Translations under genes and position numbers: made by a program
Shown here: positions 14,973 to 21,897 of the stretch, one piece after another
How positions within the stretch are numbered: the first letter of the stretch is position 1
Layout: the number at the start of each line of letters is the position of its first letter
The notes under the pieces: model-generated
Told to the model about the DNA's origin: nothing
The model's database searches: none
Seen by the model: the letters and a program-made list of their open reading frames with translations, nothing else
Source of the DNA: Burkholderiales bacterium
GTDB taxonomy: Bacteria; Pseudomonadota; Gammaproteobacteria; Burkholderiales; SG8-41
NCBI GenBank assembly: GCA_019635015.1
Contig: JAHCAG010000025.1
Location: forward strand, 1 to 40,645
DNA: 40,645 nucleotides
Direction: 5' to 3'

Positions 14973-16467
14973 CGCCATCGTTGCGGGCCTCGCCGCACTG
15001 ATGACACCGCAGGCAATGGTGTTCATGTTCATCGGGGTGATCTACGGACTCGTCATCGGCATCCTGCCCGGGCTCGGCGGCGTGGTGGCGATGGCACTGC
15101 TGCTGCCATTCACCCATGGCTTCGAGGTGGCGGCAACCCTCGCCCTGCTGCTGGGTGCTCATATCGCCACCATCTGGGGCAGTTCCGTCACCGGCATCCT
15201 GTTCAATGTGCCCGGTGCGGCGAAAAGCCTGACCTCCTGCTTCGACGGTTATCCGATGACGAAACAGGGGCAGGCGACGCGTGCGCTTGGCGCATCGGCG
15301 ACCGGCGCGCTGCTTGGCGGCATTCTCGGCGCGATATTTCTCGCGGTCAGCATCCCGCTGGTGCGTCCGATCATGCTCGCGCTGGGCCCCAGCGAGTACC
15401 TGATGATGGCGCTGTGGGGGCTGACGATCATTGCCACCTTCAGCGAGGGATCGCTGATGAAGGGGCTGATCGCCAGCGTGCTGGGCATCCTGATCGCGTT
15501 CATCGGCATGGATCCGGTGACGGCGACGCCGCGTTACACCTTCGACATTCTCTACCTGATGGAGGGCATCTCGTTTCCGGTGGCGATGATCGGGCTCTTT
15601 GCGGTCGCGGAAATGATGAAGCTCTATGTCAAGGGCGGATCAATTGTCGACCGCCAGATGACGGAAGAGCGCAGCACGGTCTGGCAGGGCGTACGTGATG
15701 CCTTCGTGCATCGCTGGCTGATCGTCCGCTCGAGCCTGCTCGGGGTCTGGATCGGCGTTCTGCCCGGGGTCGGCGCCACCGTCGGCGGGCTGGCGGCCTA
15801 TGCGCAGGCCGTGCAGACCTCGAAAACGCCGGAGCGTTTCGGCAAGGGCGCGGTGGAGGGCGTGATCGCGCCGGATGCCACGGTCGGTGCCAACGAGGGC
15901 GGCGGCCTGATGCCGACACTCGCCTTCGGCATTCCCGGCGGCGAGGGCATGGCGATCCTGCTGGTGGCCTTCATCGGGCTCGGCGTGGTGCCCGGGCCCG
16001 ACATGCTGACCAAGAACCTGGACCTGGTGTTCAGCATGGTCTGGATCATTGTCATTGCCAACATCTTTGTCACCATCATCGGGCTGGGTGTGGCGCCTTA
16101 CCTGGCGCGGCTGCCGGCGCTGCATGCAAACCTGATGGTGCCGGCGGTGCTCGCGGTCTGCTTCGTCGGCGCCTATGCGACCCGCGGCCAGATCGAGGAT
16201 GTTGCGATGGCGGTGGCCTTCGGGATCCTCGGCTACCTGATGGACAAATACCATTATTCACGCGCCAATCTCGTGATCGGGATGGTGCTGGCGATCATGA
16301 TCGAGCGCAATCTGCACCTGTCGCTGACCCTTTATGGCAGCGATTTCCTGCTCGAGCGGCCGGTTGCCGCGGCAATGCTGGCATTCATCATCGTCACCAC
16401 CGCACTGCCTTTTGTGCGCCGCTGGTGGAAGCGCCGCAAGCTCGCGGCGGCGGGAGGCCGGGCATGA
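14965..16467 (+). CDS. tctA: Tripartite tricarboxylate transporter, large membrane subunit TctA
   Basis: The 500-residue polytopic inner-membrane protein has the TctA signatures GLVIGILPGLGGVVAMALLLP near residue 28, GSSVTGILFNVPGAAKSLTSC, and in the second half GVLPGVGATVGGLAAYAQA and PDATVGANEGGGLMPTLAFGIPG. Known role: the main permease of a secondary carboxylate transporter fed by a periplasmic binding protein. The ATG at 14965 has GGGAGG upstream; the frame is open back to 14857 but that part lacks membrane character. It overlaps tctB by 4 nt (ATGA). Together with tctB, tctC, an AraC regulator and a flavoprotein/ferredoxin pair it forms a likely uptake-catabolism unit. Confidence 0.95.
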   Translation: MIDAIVAGLAALMTPQAMVFMFIGVIYGLVIGILPGLGGVVAMALLLPFTHGFEVAATLALLLGAHIATIWGSSVTGILFNVPGAAKSLTSCFDGYPMTKQGQATRALGASATGALLGGILGAIFLAVSIPLVRPIMLALGPSEYLMMALWGLTIIATFSEGSLMKGLIASVLGILIAFIGMDPVTATPRYTFDILYLMEGISFPVAMIGLFAVAEMMKLYVKGGSIVDRQMTEERSTVWQGVRDAFVHRWLIVRSSLLGVWIGVLPGVGATVGGLAAYAQAVQTSKTPERFGKGAVEGVIAPDATVGANEGGGLMPTLAFGIPGGEGMAILLVAFIGLGVVPGPDMLTKNLDLVFSMVWIIVIANIFVTIIGLGVAPYLARLPALHANLMVPAVLAVCFVGAYATRGQIEDVAMAVAFGILGYLMDKYHYSRANLVIGMVLAIMIERNLHLSLTLYGSDFLLERPVAAAMLAFIIVTTALPFVRRWWKRRKLAAAGGRA

Positions 16468-17000
16468 GCCGCCGCGCGCAGGAGAACCTGGTAGCCCTCG
16501 TTGTGCTGGGCGTGTTCATCGTCGCGATCGTGATGGCCTTCGACTATGGCCAGCGTGCACGCATGGTGCCTTTGCCGATCGCGTTGATCGGCGTGGTCCT
16601 GACACTGTGGCAGCTGGTGTGGCAGAACATACGGCCGGCCGACGAACTGAATATCGACCTGCTGGAGGTGCTGACGCGGCGCGAAGGCGAGGCCGTCGCG
16701 CGCAACGTCTCGTCGAACTTCGACGAGCAGTCGGCGCATCAGAAGCGGCAGGCCGCGGGGCGTGAATCGGTGGCCTGCGGCATGGTGCTGCTGCTGCTCG
16801 GCCTCGTGTGGGTGATCGGGCTGCTGCCGGGTGTGTTCCTGTTCATGCTGGGTTATTTCCTGCTGAGCGACCACTATTCGCTGCCCCGGGCGCTGAGCTA
16901 CAGCCTCGGGCTGGTGGTCGCGTTATACCTGCTGTTCGTGCAGGGGCTCGGCATTGCGCTGTATCACGGCTGGCTGGAGGAGTGGATCAGGAATCTTTGA
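16464..17000 (+). CDS. tctB: Tripartite tricarboxylate transporter, small membrane subunit TctB
   Basis: The 178-residue protein has four predicted membrane helices: LVALVVLGVFIVAIVMA (about 8-27), MVPLPIALIGVVLTLWQLVW (about 33-53), SVACGMVLLLLGLVWVIGLLPGVFLFMLGYFLL as a helical pair (about 105-140), and LSYSLGLVVALYLLFVQ near 150-168. A hydrophilic loop of about 50 residues with many Arg and Glu separates the halves. This fits the poorly conserved TctB family. The ATG at 16464 overlaps the tctA stop. The tctC gene follows after 47 nt. Confidence 0.88.
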   Translation: MSRRAQENLVALVVLGVFIVAIVMAFDYGQRARMVPLPIALIGVVLTLWQLVWQNIRPADELNIDLLEVLTRREGEAVARNVSSNFDEQSAHQKRQAAGRESVACGMVLLLLGLVWVIGLLPGVFLFMLGYFLLSDHYSLPRALSYSLGLVVALYLLFVQGLGIALYHGWLEEWIRNL

Positions 17001-17047
17001 TTTTTGCGGCTGGGTATTTCAATCAACAAAACCTGGAGGAGACGGCG

Positions 17048-18055
17048 ATGAAAAAACTTGGCGCGGGATTGGCGCTGCTGGCGGGGCTGGCGGCATTCGG
17101 CACGGTGCCGGCAGCGGCGCAGAATGATTTCTACAAGGACAAGGTCATCAACTTTGTCGTCCACGGCAGTCCGGCCGGCGGGCACACCCGCCATGCACGG
17201 ATGATCGCGCCGTACATCCAGAAACACACCGGCGCGAGGGAGGTGCGCATCACCAACCTGCAGGGCGGCGGCGGCCTCAAGGGTGCCAACAGCCTGTGGC
17301 GCGAGAAGACCGACGGCTACACGATTGCGCTGTCGAGCATTCCGACGCTGATCCTCGCGCCGCTCGCGGGCAGCGCCGGCGCGCAGTTCGATGCCACCAA
17401 GTTCACCTACATTGCCCGCGTGACCAGCGAGCCGAGGGTGCTGACCGTCGGTGGCAAATCGCCGCTGCGGACCATCGATGACGTCAGGAAACTCGGCCGC
17501 GCCTTCGTCTTTCCGTCACAGGGCACCGACGAGGATTTCTACACGATGGCGGTGCTCTTCGACGCGCTCGGCCTGCCGATCAAGATGGTGACCGGATACG
17601 AGGGCAATGCCGATACCGCGCTGGCCGTGATCAAGGGTGACGGGGACGGCCACATCACCAGCTGGAGCCAGACGGTGGGCGCCATCGCGAGCGGCGACAA
17701 GCGGCCGTTCCTGATCGTCGGCTCCGAGCGCATTCCCGAGGCGCCGGACGTGCCCACGGTGTTCGAGGTGACGCCGCGCGAGAAACACGCGAGCCTGCGC
17801 GCCATCATCAACACCGTTGACCTGCATCGCTGCCTGATCGGCCCGCCGAACATGGATGCGAAGGCCGTCGCGGCGCTGCGTACGCTGGTGATGGCGGCGA
17901 TGAACGACCCTGATCTCAAGGCGGAATCGCTGAAGAGCAAAATGCCGCTGACGCCGCTTGACGGCGCGAAAGTCACGGAAATGGTCAACGAGGTGGCCAA
18001 GGCCAGCGGTTCGCTGTCGCCGATCCTGAAGGCTGCCGTGAAGACCATCCAGTAG
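17048..18055 (+). CDS. tctC: Tripartite tricarboxylate transporter substrate-binding protein TctC
   Basis: The 335-residue periplasmic binding protein has a signal peptide (MKKLGAGLALLAGLAAFGTVPAAA). The Bug/TctC-type fold is indicated by KVINFVVHGSPAGGHTRHAR, NLQGGGGLKGANSLW, REKTDGYTIALSS and VTGYEGNADTALAVIKGD. In most TctC proteins the first ligand loop contains GGGxDxxAR; here the corresponding stretch is AGGHTRHAR, without that Asp. The ligand may therefore differ from a simple dicarboxylate; no ligand can be named. GGAGGAG lies 8 nt upstream of the ATG. The TctC-type protein is the third gene of the tctABC set, followed by an AraC regulator in the same direction. Confidence 0.9.
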   Translation: MKKLGAGLALLAGLAAFGTVPAAAQNDFYKDKVINFVVHGSPAGGHTRHARMIAPYIQKHTGAREVRITNLQGGGGLKGANSLWREKTDGYTIALSSIPTLILAPLAGSAGAQFDATKFTYIARVTSEPRVLTVGGKSPLRTIDDVRKLGRAFVFPSQGTDEDFYTMAVLFDALGLPIKMVTGYEGNADTALAVIKGDGDGHITSWSQTVGAIASGDKRPFLIVGSERIPEAPDVPTVFEVTPREKHASLRAIINTVDLHRCLIGPPNMDAKAVAALRTLVMAAMNDPDLKAESLKSKMPLTPLDGAKVTEMVNEVAKASGSLSPILKAAVKTIQ

Positions 18056-18082
18056 CGGGGGGATGATCGTGGCAGGGCGGCG

Positions 18083-18988
18083 ATGATGCGGGCGATCCGG
18101 ACGTACACGCCCGCGGACCGCGCCGCCGGCCCCGATTTCTGGATCCGCGACGAAACCAGCATCACCCGCATCGCCGAGGCGCACCGCCACGACTATTTCC
18201 AGGTGCAGCTGAACCTGGCAGGCAGGACCGAGCACCACATTGCGGCGGCAGTGCGGCCCCTGGGCCCCGGCGGGCTCAGTTTCGTATTGCCGTACCGCGT
18301 GCACCGGGTGCCGCATCCGCCGCGCTCGAAGTTCTACGTGCTCAGTTTCAACCTCCGTTTCCTGCGCCCCGAGCTCGATGTCGATCCCCTCGATCTCGAG
18401 GACGTGCCGCTGTCGCAGGCGCCGGAGCTGGCGCCTTTCCTGTTCCAGGAATACATGGATTTCCGCCTCTCCGGCGGCGATCTGGCGCTGGCGCGCGACG
18501 CCTGCCGGCGCATGGCGGCGGAAAACGCGCGACGGCGTTACGGTTCGGCGGAGCTGATTCGCGGCTGCCTGCTGCTGCTGCTCGGCACCGTCTGCGCCAG
18601 CCATGAACGCGCGATCACACGGCTGGCGGCGGGAAAGGCGCAGCGTGCCAGCCGCCGCGACGCTCTGGCGCGGGTCATGCGCCATGTCCGCGAAAACCTC
18701 GGGCGGCGGCTGCAACTGGCCGATGCCGCCGCCGCCGCGGACCTGTCGCCGAACTATCTCGCGCACCTGATCAAGAAGGAAACCGGCAGGACCTTTGTCG
18801 ATCTGCTCACCGAGCGGCGGATGGAAAAGGCGCGCGAACTGCTGGCGCACACCGACCGGCGCATCGGCGAGATCGCGCGCGCCACCGGTTTCGAGGACGA
18901 GGCCTATTTCGCGCGGCGTTTCCGCCAGCGTTATGCCGTGTCGCCGCGCCAGTTCCGCACTCGGCACGCAATGTCAGGAAAGTCCTGA
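18083..18988 (+). CDS. AraC-family transcriptional regulator
   Basis: The 301-residue protein has an N-terminal cupin-like sensor part (AHRHDYFQVQLNLAGRTEHHI, then GGLSFVLPYRVHRVPHPP) and a C-terminal double helix-turn-helix of about 100 residues with LQLADAAAAADLSPNYLAHLIKKETG, followed by RRIGEIARATGFEDEAYFARRFRQRYAVSPRQFR, the AraC/XylS signature. It sits between tctC and the flavoprotein gene on the same strand and most likely controls the surrounding module in response to its substrate. That is inferred from position. The start could be either of two adjacent ATG codons (18083, 18086); the ribosome binding site is weak. Confidence 0.93.
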   Translation: MMRAIRTYTPADRAAGPDFWIRDETSITRIAEAHRHDYFQVQLNLAGRTEHHIAAAVRPLGPGGLSFVLPYRVHRVPHPPRSKFYVLSFNLRFLRPELDVDPLDLEDVPLSQAPELAPFLFQEYMDFRLSGGDLALARDACRRMAAENARRRYGSAELIRGCLLLLLGTVCASHERAITRLAAGKAQRASRRDALARVMRHVRENLGRRLQLADAAAAADLSPNYLAHLIKKETGRTFVDLLTERRMEKARELLAHTDRRIGEIARATGFEDEAYFARRFRQRYAVSPRQFRTRHAMSGKS

Positions 18989-19072
18989 AAAAACACCATC
19001 GCGTCACTGGTTTCGGGGCAGGGCGGGCCTTAGCATGAAGCCTGTTCCGGACACGATGGAGGCGGTGGCAGC

Positions 19073-20809
19073 ATGAGCGCAGGCAGCGACAGTTTTCAGC
19101 GGATCGATACCGACGTGCTGGTGGTCGGCGGCGGCGTCGCCGGCAGCATGGCGGCGATCCCGGCGCTGGAGGCCGGGCTCAAGGTGGTGATCTGTGAAAA
19201 GGGCAAGGTGCTTGACCACTGCGGCAGCATTGGCTGCGGTGTCGATCATTATTTGACGATCATGGATTCAGGACCGGAGTGGGACACGCCGGAATTCCTG
19301 CTGAAGCATGTGCCGGAGCTGACCGACGGCATCGTCGACATGGCGGTGGCGGGGCGGGTGATCCACGAGATGCCGCGCATTTTCCGCAAGATCGAATCCC
19401 TCGGCGTCGATTTCCGCGACCGCCAGACCGGCGATTATTACCGCCTGCGCTCCTTCGGCCTGCCGGGCACCTACCACATCAACTTCGACGGCACCGATTT
19501 CAAGAAACACCTCGGCGAACGCGTGCGCAAGGGCAAGGCCACGGTGCTGATGCGCACGATGGTGGTCCAGCTGCTGGTGAGGGACAACCGCGCCTATGGC
19601 GCCGTGGCCTTCAATTTCCGCAGCGGCGAATGGACGGTGATCCGCGCGAAGGCCGTGGTGCTGGCCGCGGGCGACGTCAACCGCATTTCGAAGAACGCCT
19701 CGGGCCTCGCCTTCGATTCCTGGCATATCCCGTACAACACCGGGGACGCCCAGGCCATGGGTTACCACGCCGGCGCGCAGCTTGCCAACATGGAGTCGGT
19801 GGAGGCGACGCTGACGCCCAAGGGTTTCTCCTGCCAGGGTCTCAACGCGCTGGTCAGCCTCGGCGCGCATTTCGTCAACAAGGCCGGCGAACGCTTCATG
19901 TTCAAGTATGACAAAAAGGGCGAGAATGCCCGCCGCGCGGTGATCGCCGATGGCGTGATCAACGAATACCTGCTCGGCAACGGTCCGATCTATCTCGATT
20001 GCCGCCACCTGCCGCAGGACATGCTCGACCGCATGGAGCACACGCTGCAGGTCGACCGCTACACGCTGCCGGCGTATTACCAGCAGAAGGGCGTCAATTT
20101 CCGCGAGGAACTGGTCGAGGTGTCGGTGTCCGAGCTGAGCATCCGCCGCAGCGGCGTCTATTTCCGCGGCAGCGGCCTCTCCGTCGATGTCAACGGCGAA
20201 ACCGCGGTCGAGGCCCTGTTCGCCGCCGGTGACTGCGCGACGGTCAGCGGCGGCATCTCCGGCGCCGCAGTGCTGGGGCATATCGCCGGCGAGGGTGTGG
20301 TGCAGCGCATCCGCGCGGGCGGCGGCGCCCTGCCCGAACCCGATCCGCGCATGCTGGAGCAGGTGCGGGCGCAGTCCGAGGCGCATCTGCGGCAGGACGA
20401 GGGCATGCCGTGGAAGGACTACGAGGAGACGACGCGGCAGACCGTCAGCGATTATGTCGGTGTGCGCCGCGACGAGCGCGGGCTGAAACTGGCGCTGGAT
20501 ACGCTGCGCGCGCTGGCCCTGCGCGACCCGCAGCTGCGTGCCGACGACCTGCACGGGCTGATGCGCGTGCACGAGGCGCGGAACATCCGCATGAACGCCG
20601 AGATGATGGCCACCGCCTCCCTGGCGCGGCAGGAAACGCGCACCGGTTCTTCGCATTTCCGTATGGATTACCCGCAGACCGACGACCGCAACTGGCGCAA
20701 ATTCGTGATTGTCGAGCGCGGCAGCGACGGTCCGGTGACGCGCACCCTGTCCACCGACCAGCCGCTGTCGGCGGCATTCAGCCGCGGCAATGCCGCGGTC
20801 GCAGCCTGA
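19073..20809 (+). CDS. FAD-dependent oxidoreductase, AprA/fumarate reductase flavoprotein-like
   Basis: The 578-residue flavoprotein has an N-terminal FAD-binding Rossmann motif (DVLVVGGGVAGSMAAIPALEAG then VVICEKG), a middle substrate-domain region (SFGLPGTYHINFDGTDFKKHL), a second FAD segment (AKAVVLAAGDVNR), PYNTGDAQAMGYHAGAQLANME and the C-terminal FAD motif ALFAAGDCATVSGGISGAAVLG, followed by a helical tail as in the succinate dehydrogenase/fumarate reductase/adenylylsulfate reductase superfamily. The adjacent gene encodes a ferredoxin with two cubane sites, as in AprBA, so the pair resembles an APS-reductase-like complex. No other sulfur-oxidation gene is present, and genuine APS reduction is not supported. 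The substrate is probably what TctABC imports. Start chosen at an ATG with GGAGG upstream. Confidence 0.85.
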   Translation: MSAGSDSFQRIDTDVLVVGGGVAGSMAAIPALEAGLKVVICEKGKVLDHCGSIGCGVDHYLTIMDSGPEWDTPEFLLKHVPELTDGIVDMAVAGRVIHEMPRIFRKIESLGVDFRDRQTGDYYRLRSFGLPGTYHINFDGTDFKKHLGERVRKGKATVLMRTMVVQLLVRDNRAYGAVAFNFRSGEWTVIRAKAVVLAAGDVNRISKNASGLAFDSWHIPYNTGDAQAMGYHAGAQLANMESVEATLTPKGFSCQGLNALVSLGAHFVNKAGERFMFKYDKKGENARRAVIADGVINEYLLGNGPIYLDCRHLPQDMLDRMEHTLQVDRYTLPAYYQQKGVNFREELVEVSVSELSIRRSGVYFRGSGLSVDVNGETAVEALFAAGDCATVSGGISGAAVLGHIAGEGVVQRIRAGGGALPEPDPRMLEQVRAQSEAHLRQDEGMPWKDYEETTRQTVSDYVGVRRDERGLKLALDTLRALALRDPQLRADDLHGLMRVHEARNIRMNAEMMATASLARQETRTGSSHFRMDYPQTDDRNWRKFVIVERGSDGPVTRTLSTDQPLSAAFSRGNAAVAA

Positions 20810-20819
20810 GGAGCGCGTG

Positions 20820-21098
20820 ATGGGCACCAACAGCAGAAATGTATTCAACCCGATCCGGATCAATCCCGAGACCTGCGTCAAGTGCAACCTCTGCGACTGG
20901 ATCTGCCCGGGCGACCTGATCTACAAGGAAGAGGACAACCGCGAGACGCTGCCGGTGATCAAGTACCCGGATGAATGCTGGTACTGCGGGCTGTGCCAGT
21001 CGATCTGCCCGACCCAGGCCATCACCGTGGTGTTTCCGGAGCAGATGGTCCACAACAAGACCGACGTTGTTTCGCTGCTCGGCAAGGTCGCCGGCTAG
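20820..21098 (+). CDS. 2x[4Fe-4S] ferredoxin-type subunit, AprB-like
   Basis: The 92-residue protein has two complete cubane motifs: Cys19, 22, 25, 29 (CVKCNLCDWICP) and Cys53, 56, 59, 63 (CWYCGLCQSICP). The ATG at 20820 is 10 nt after the stop of the flavoprotein gene, with GAGGAG as ribosome binding site inside that gap. This gene pairing suggests it is the electron-transfer subunit of the flavoprotein, as AprB is to AprA, though it is much shorter than a typical AprB and lacks its C-terminal tail. A strong terminator follows 22 nt downstream, so this is the end of the module. Confidence 0.9.
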   Translation: MGTNSRNVFNPIRINPETCVKCNLCDWICPGDLIYKEEDNRETLPVIKYPDECWYCGLCQSICPTQAITVVFPEQMVHNKTDVVSLLGKVAG

Positions 21099-21120
21099 GC
21101 GTTTCCGGAGCAGGGCGCGC

Positions 21121-21146
21121 AAACCGCCGCAAGGCGGTTTTTTTTT
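21121..21146 (+). terminator. Rho-independent terminator after the ferredoxin gene
   Basis: The stem AAACCGCC/GGCGGTTT with a GCAA tetraloop is followed by an uninterrupted run of T. It closes the tct-flavoprotein-ferredoxin module. Confidence 0.9.
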
Positions 21147-21246
21147 CGTGCAGCGGAGAAATTTCACGGTTTGTTTGCCATCCCAGGGGTATCCTCAAAG
21201 TGTTTGCGGCAGTGCATTTTTCAATTTTTTCAAGGAATCCGCGGCA

Positions 21247-21726
21247 ATGTCATTCGATTCGAAGTCCCCGTTTACCTTCCTCTTCTGCGTGCTGCTGCTG
21301 TCTGCAGCCGCGATGACTGCGCACGCGCAGACGCAGGCTCCGGTGAAATCTTCGGTGGTGATGGCGCGCAGCGAACATGCCTGGAGCGGTGGCGGGCGGT
21401 CCTCGACCTTCGATGTGCACTGGCAGAACGGCGAGCTGAAAATGATCCGCGAGGAATTCGCACCCTCGTCGGGTTTCATCGAAAAAAACGAATTCGTGTT
21501 CAATGCCGGCGCGCTGCTGCATTACAAGCAGGACCGGTATCCGGTGCCGGGCAAGTCCGGTGACACGGTGGCGCTGATGGTGTCCTTCGACAAATCCGGC
21601 AATCCGCTGGTGTCGATGAAACGCGTCGGCGGCAAGCCGGTGGGCGCCGCCAGCCCCGCCGAAATCGCGCAGGCGCGCAAACATCTGGGTGAGCTGCAGG
21701 CGATTGCGATGAAAGCAAAACCCTGA
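21247..21726 (+). CDS. Secreted protein of unknown function
   Basis: The 159-residue product has an N-terminal hydrophobic segment LFCVLLLSAAAMTAHAQTQA (likely signal peptide, cleavage after AHA near residue 24). The mature part is a predicted beta-rich region (STFDVHWQNGELKMIREEFAP, FVFNAGALLHYKQDRYPV, DTVALMVSFDKSGNPLVSMK) ending in a short helix (ISPAEIAQARKHL-like). AAGGAA lies 9 nt before the ATG at 21247. It stands alone between a terminator and the fatty-acid cluster. No family is recognised; the DUF-like beta pattern suggests a periplasmic protein. Reading frames of the neighbouring genes are closed here, and the signal peptide supports it as real. Confidence 0.75.
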   Translation: MSFDSKSPFTFLFCVLLLSAAAMTAHAQTQAPVKSSVVMARSEHAWSGGGRSSTFDVHWQNGELKMIREEFAPSSGFIEKNEFVFNAGALLHYKQDRYPVPGKSGDTVALMVSFDKSGNPLVSMKRVGGKPVGAASPAEIAQARKHLGELQAIAMKAKP

Positions 21727-21749
21727 ACAGCATAGCCCGGAGTTTCATT

Positions 21750-21773
21750 AAATATCAATAAAAACAAATACTT
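21750..21773 (+). repeat. A/T-rich boundary element, copy 3
   Basis: The core reads TATCAATAAAAACAAATACT (21753-21772), one mismatch from the reference. It starts 24 nt after the stop of the secreted-protein gene and is preceded by TAGCCCGGAG (21733-21742), the head of another dispersed repeat type seen at 37147. The remainder of the region up to the acyl-CoA dehydrogenase start (21774-21897) shows GGAG as ribosome binding site and nothing else clear. Confidence 0.8.
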
Positions 21774-21897
21774 GCGGTTTTTCATCATTGTCGCAGCCAC
21801 ACCCCGCGTGTATGCTGGCTGCGATGCCAGAGGCGGGAATAAACTGCCCCGCAGCCGGCGCTGACGGCGGCCGATTCCCGGTGGCGGAGAACCGAAG

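Noticed and set aside
19073..21098. Genuine dissimilatory APS reductase (aprBA)
   Set aside because: No sat, qmo, dsr or sox genes, the ferredoxin subunit is too short, and the order is flavoprotein first. Only AprAB-like is supported.
21745..21825. Signal-peptide-like frame (NINKNKYLRFFIIVAA) after the secreted-protein gene
   Set aside because: There is no start codon with a ribosome binding site, and the frame is interrupted soon after; the resemblance comes from the repeat element and a hydrophobic stretch. Kept only as a note on repeat copy 3.
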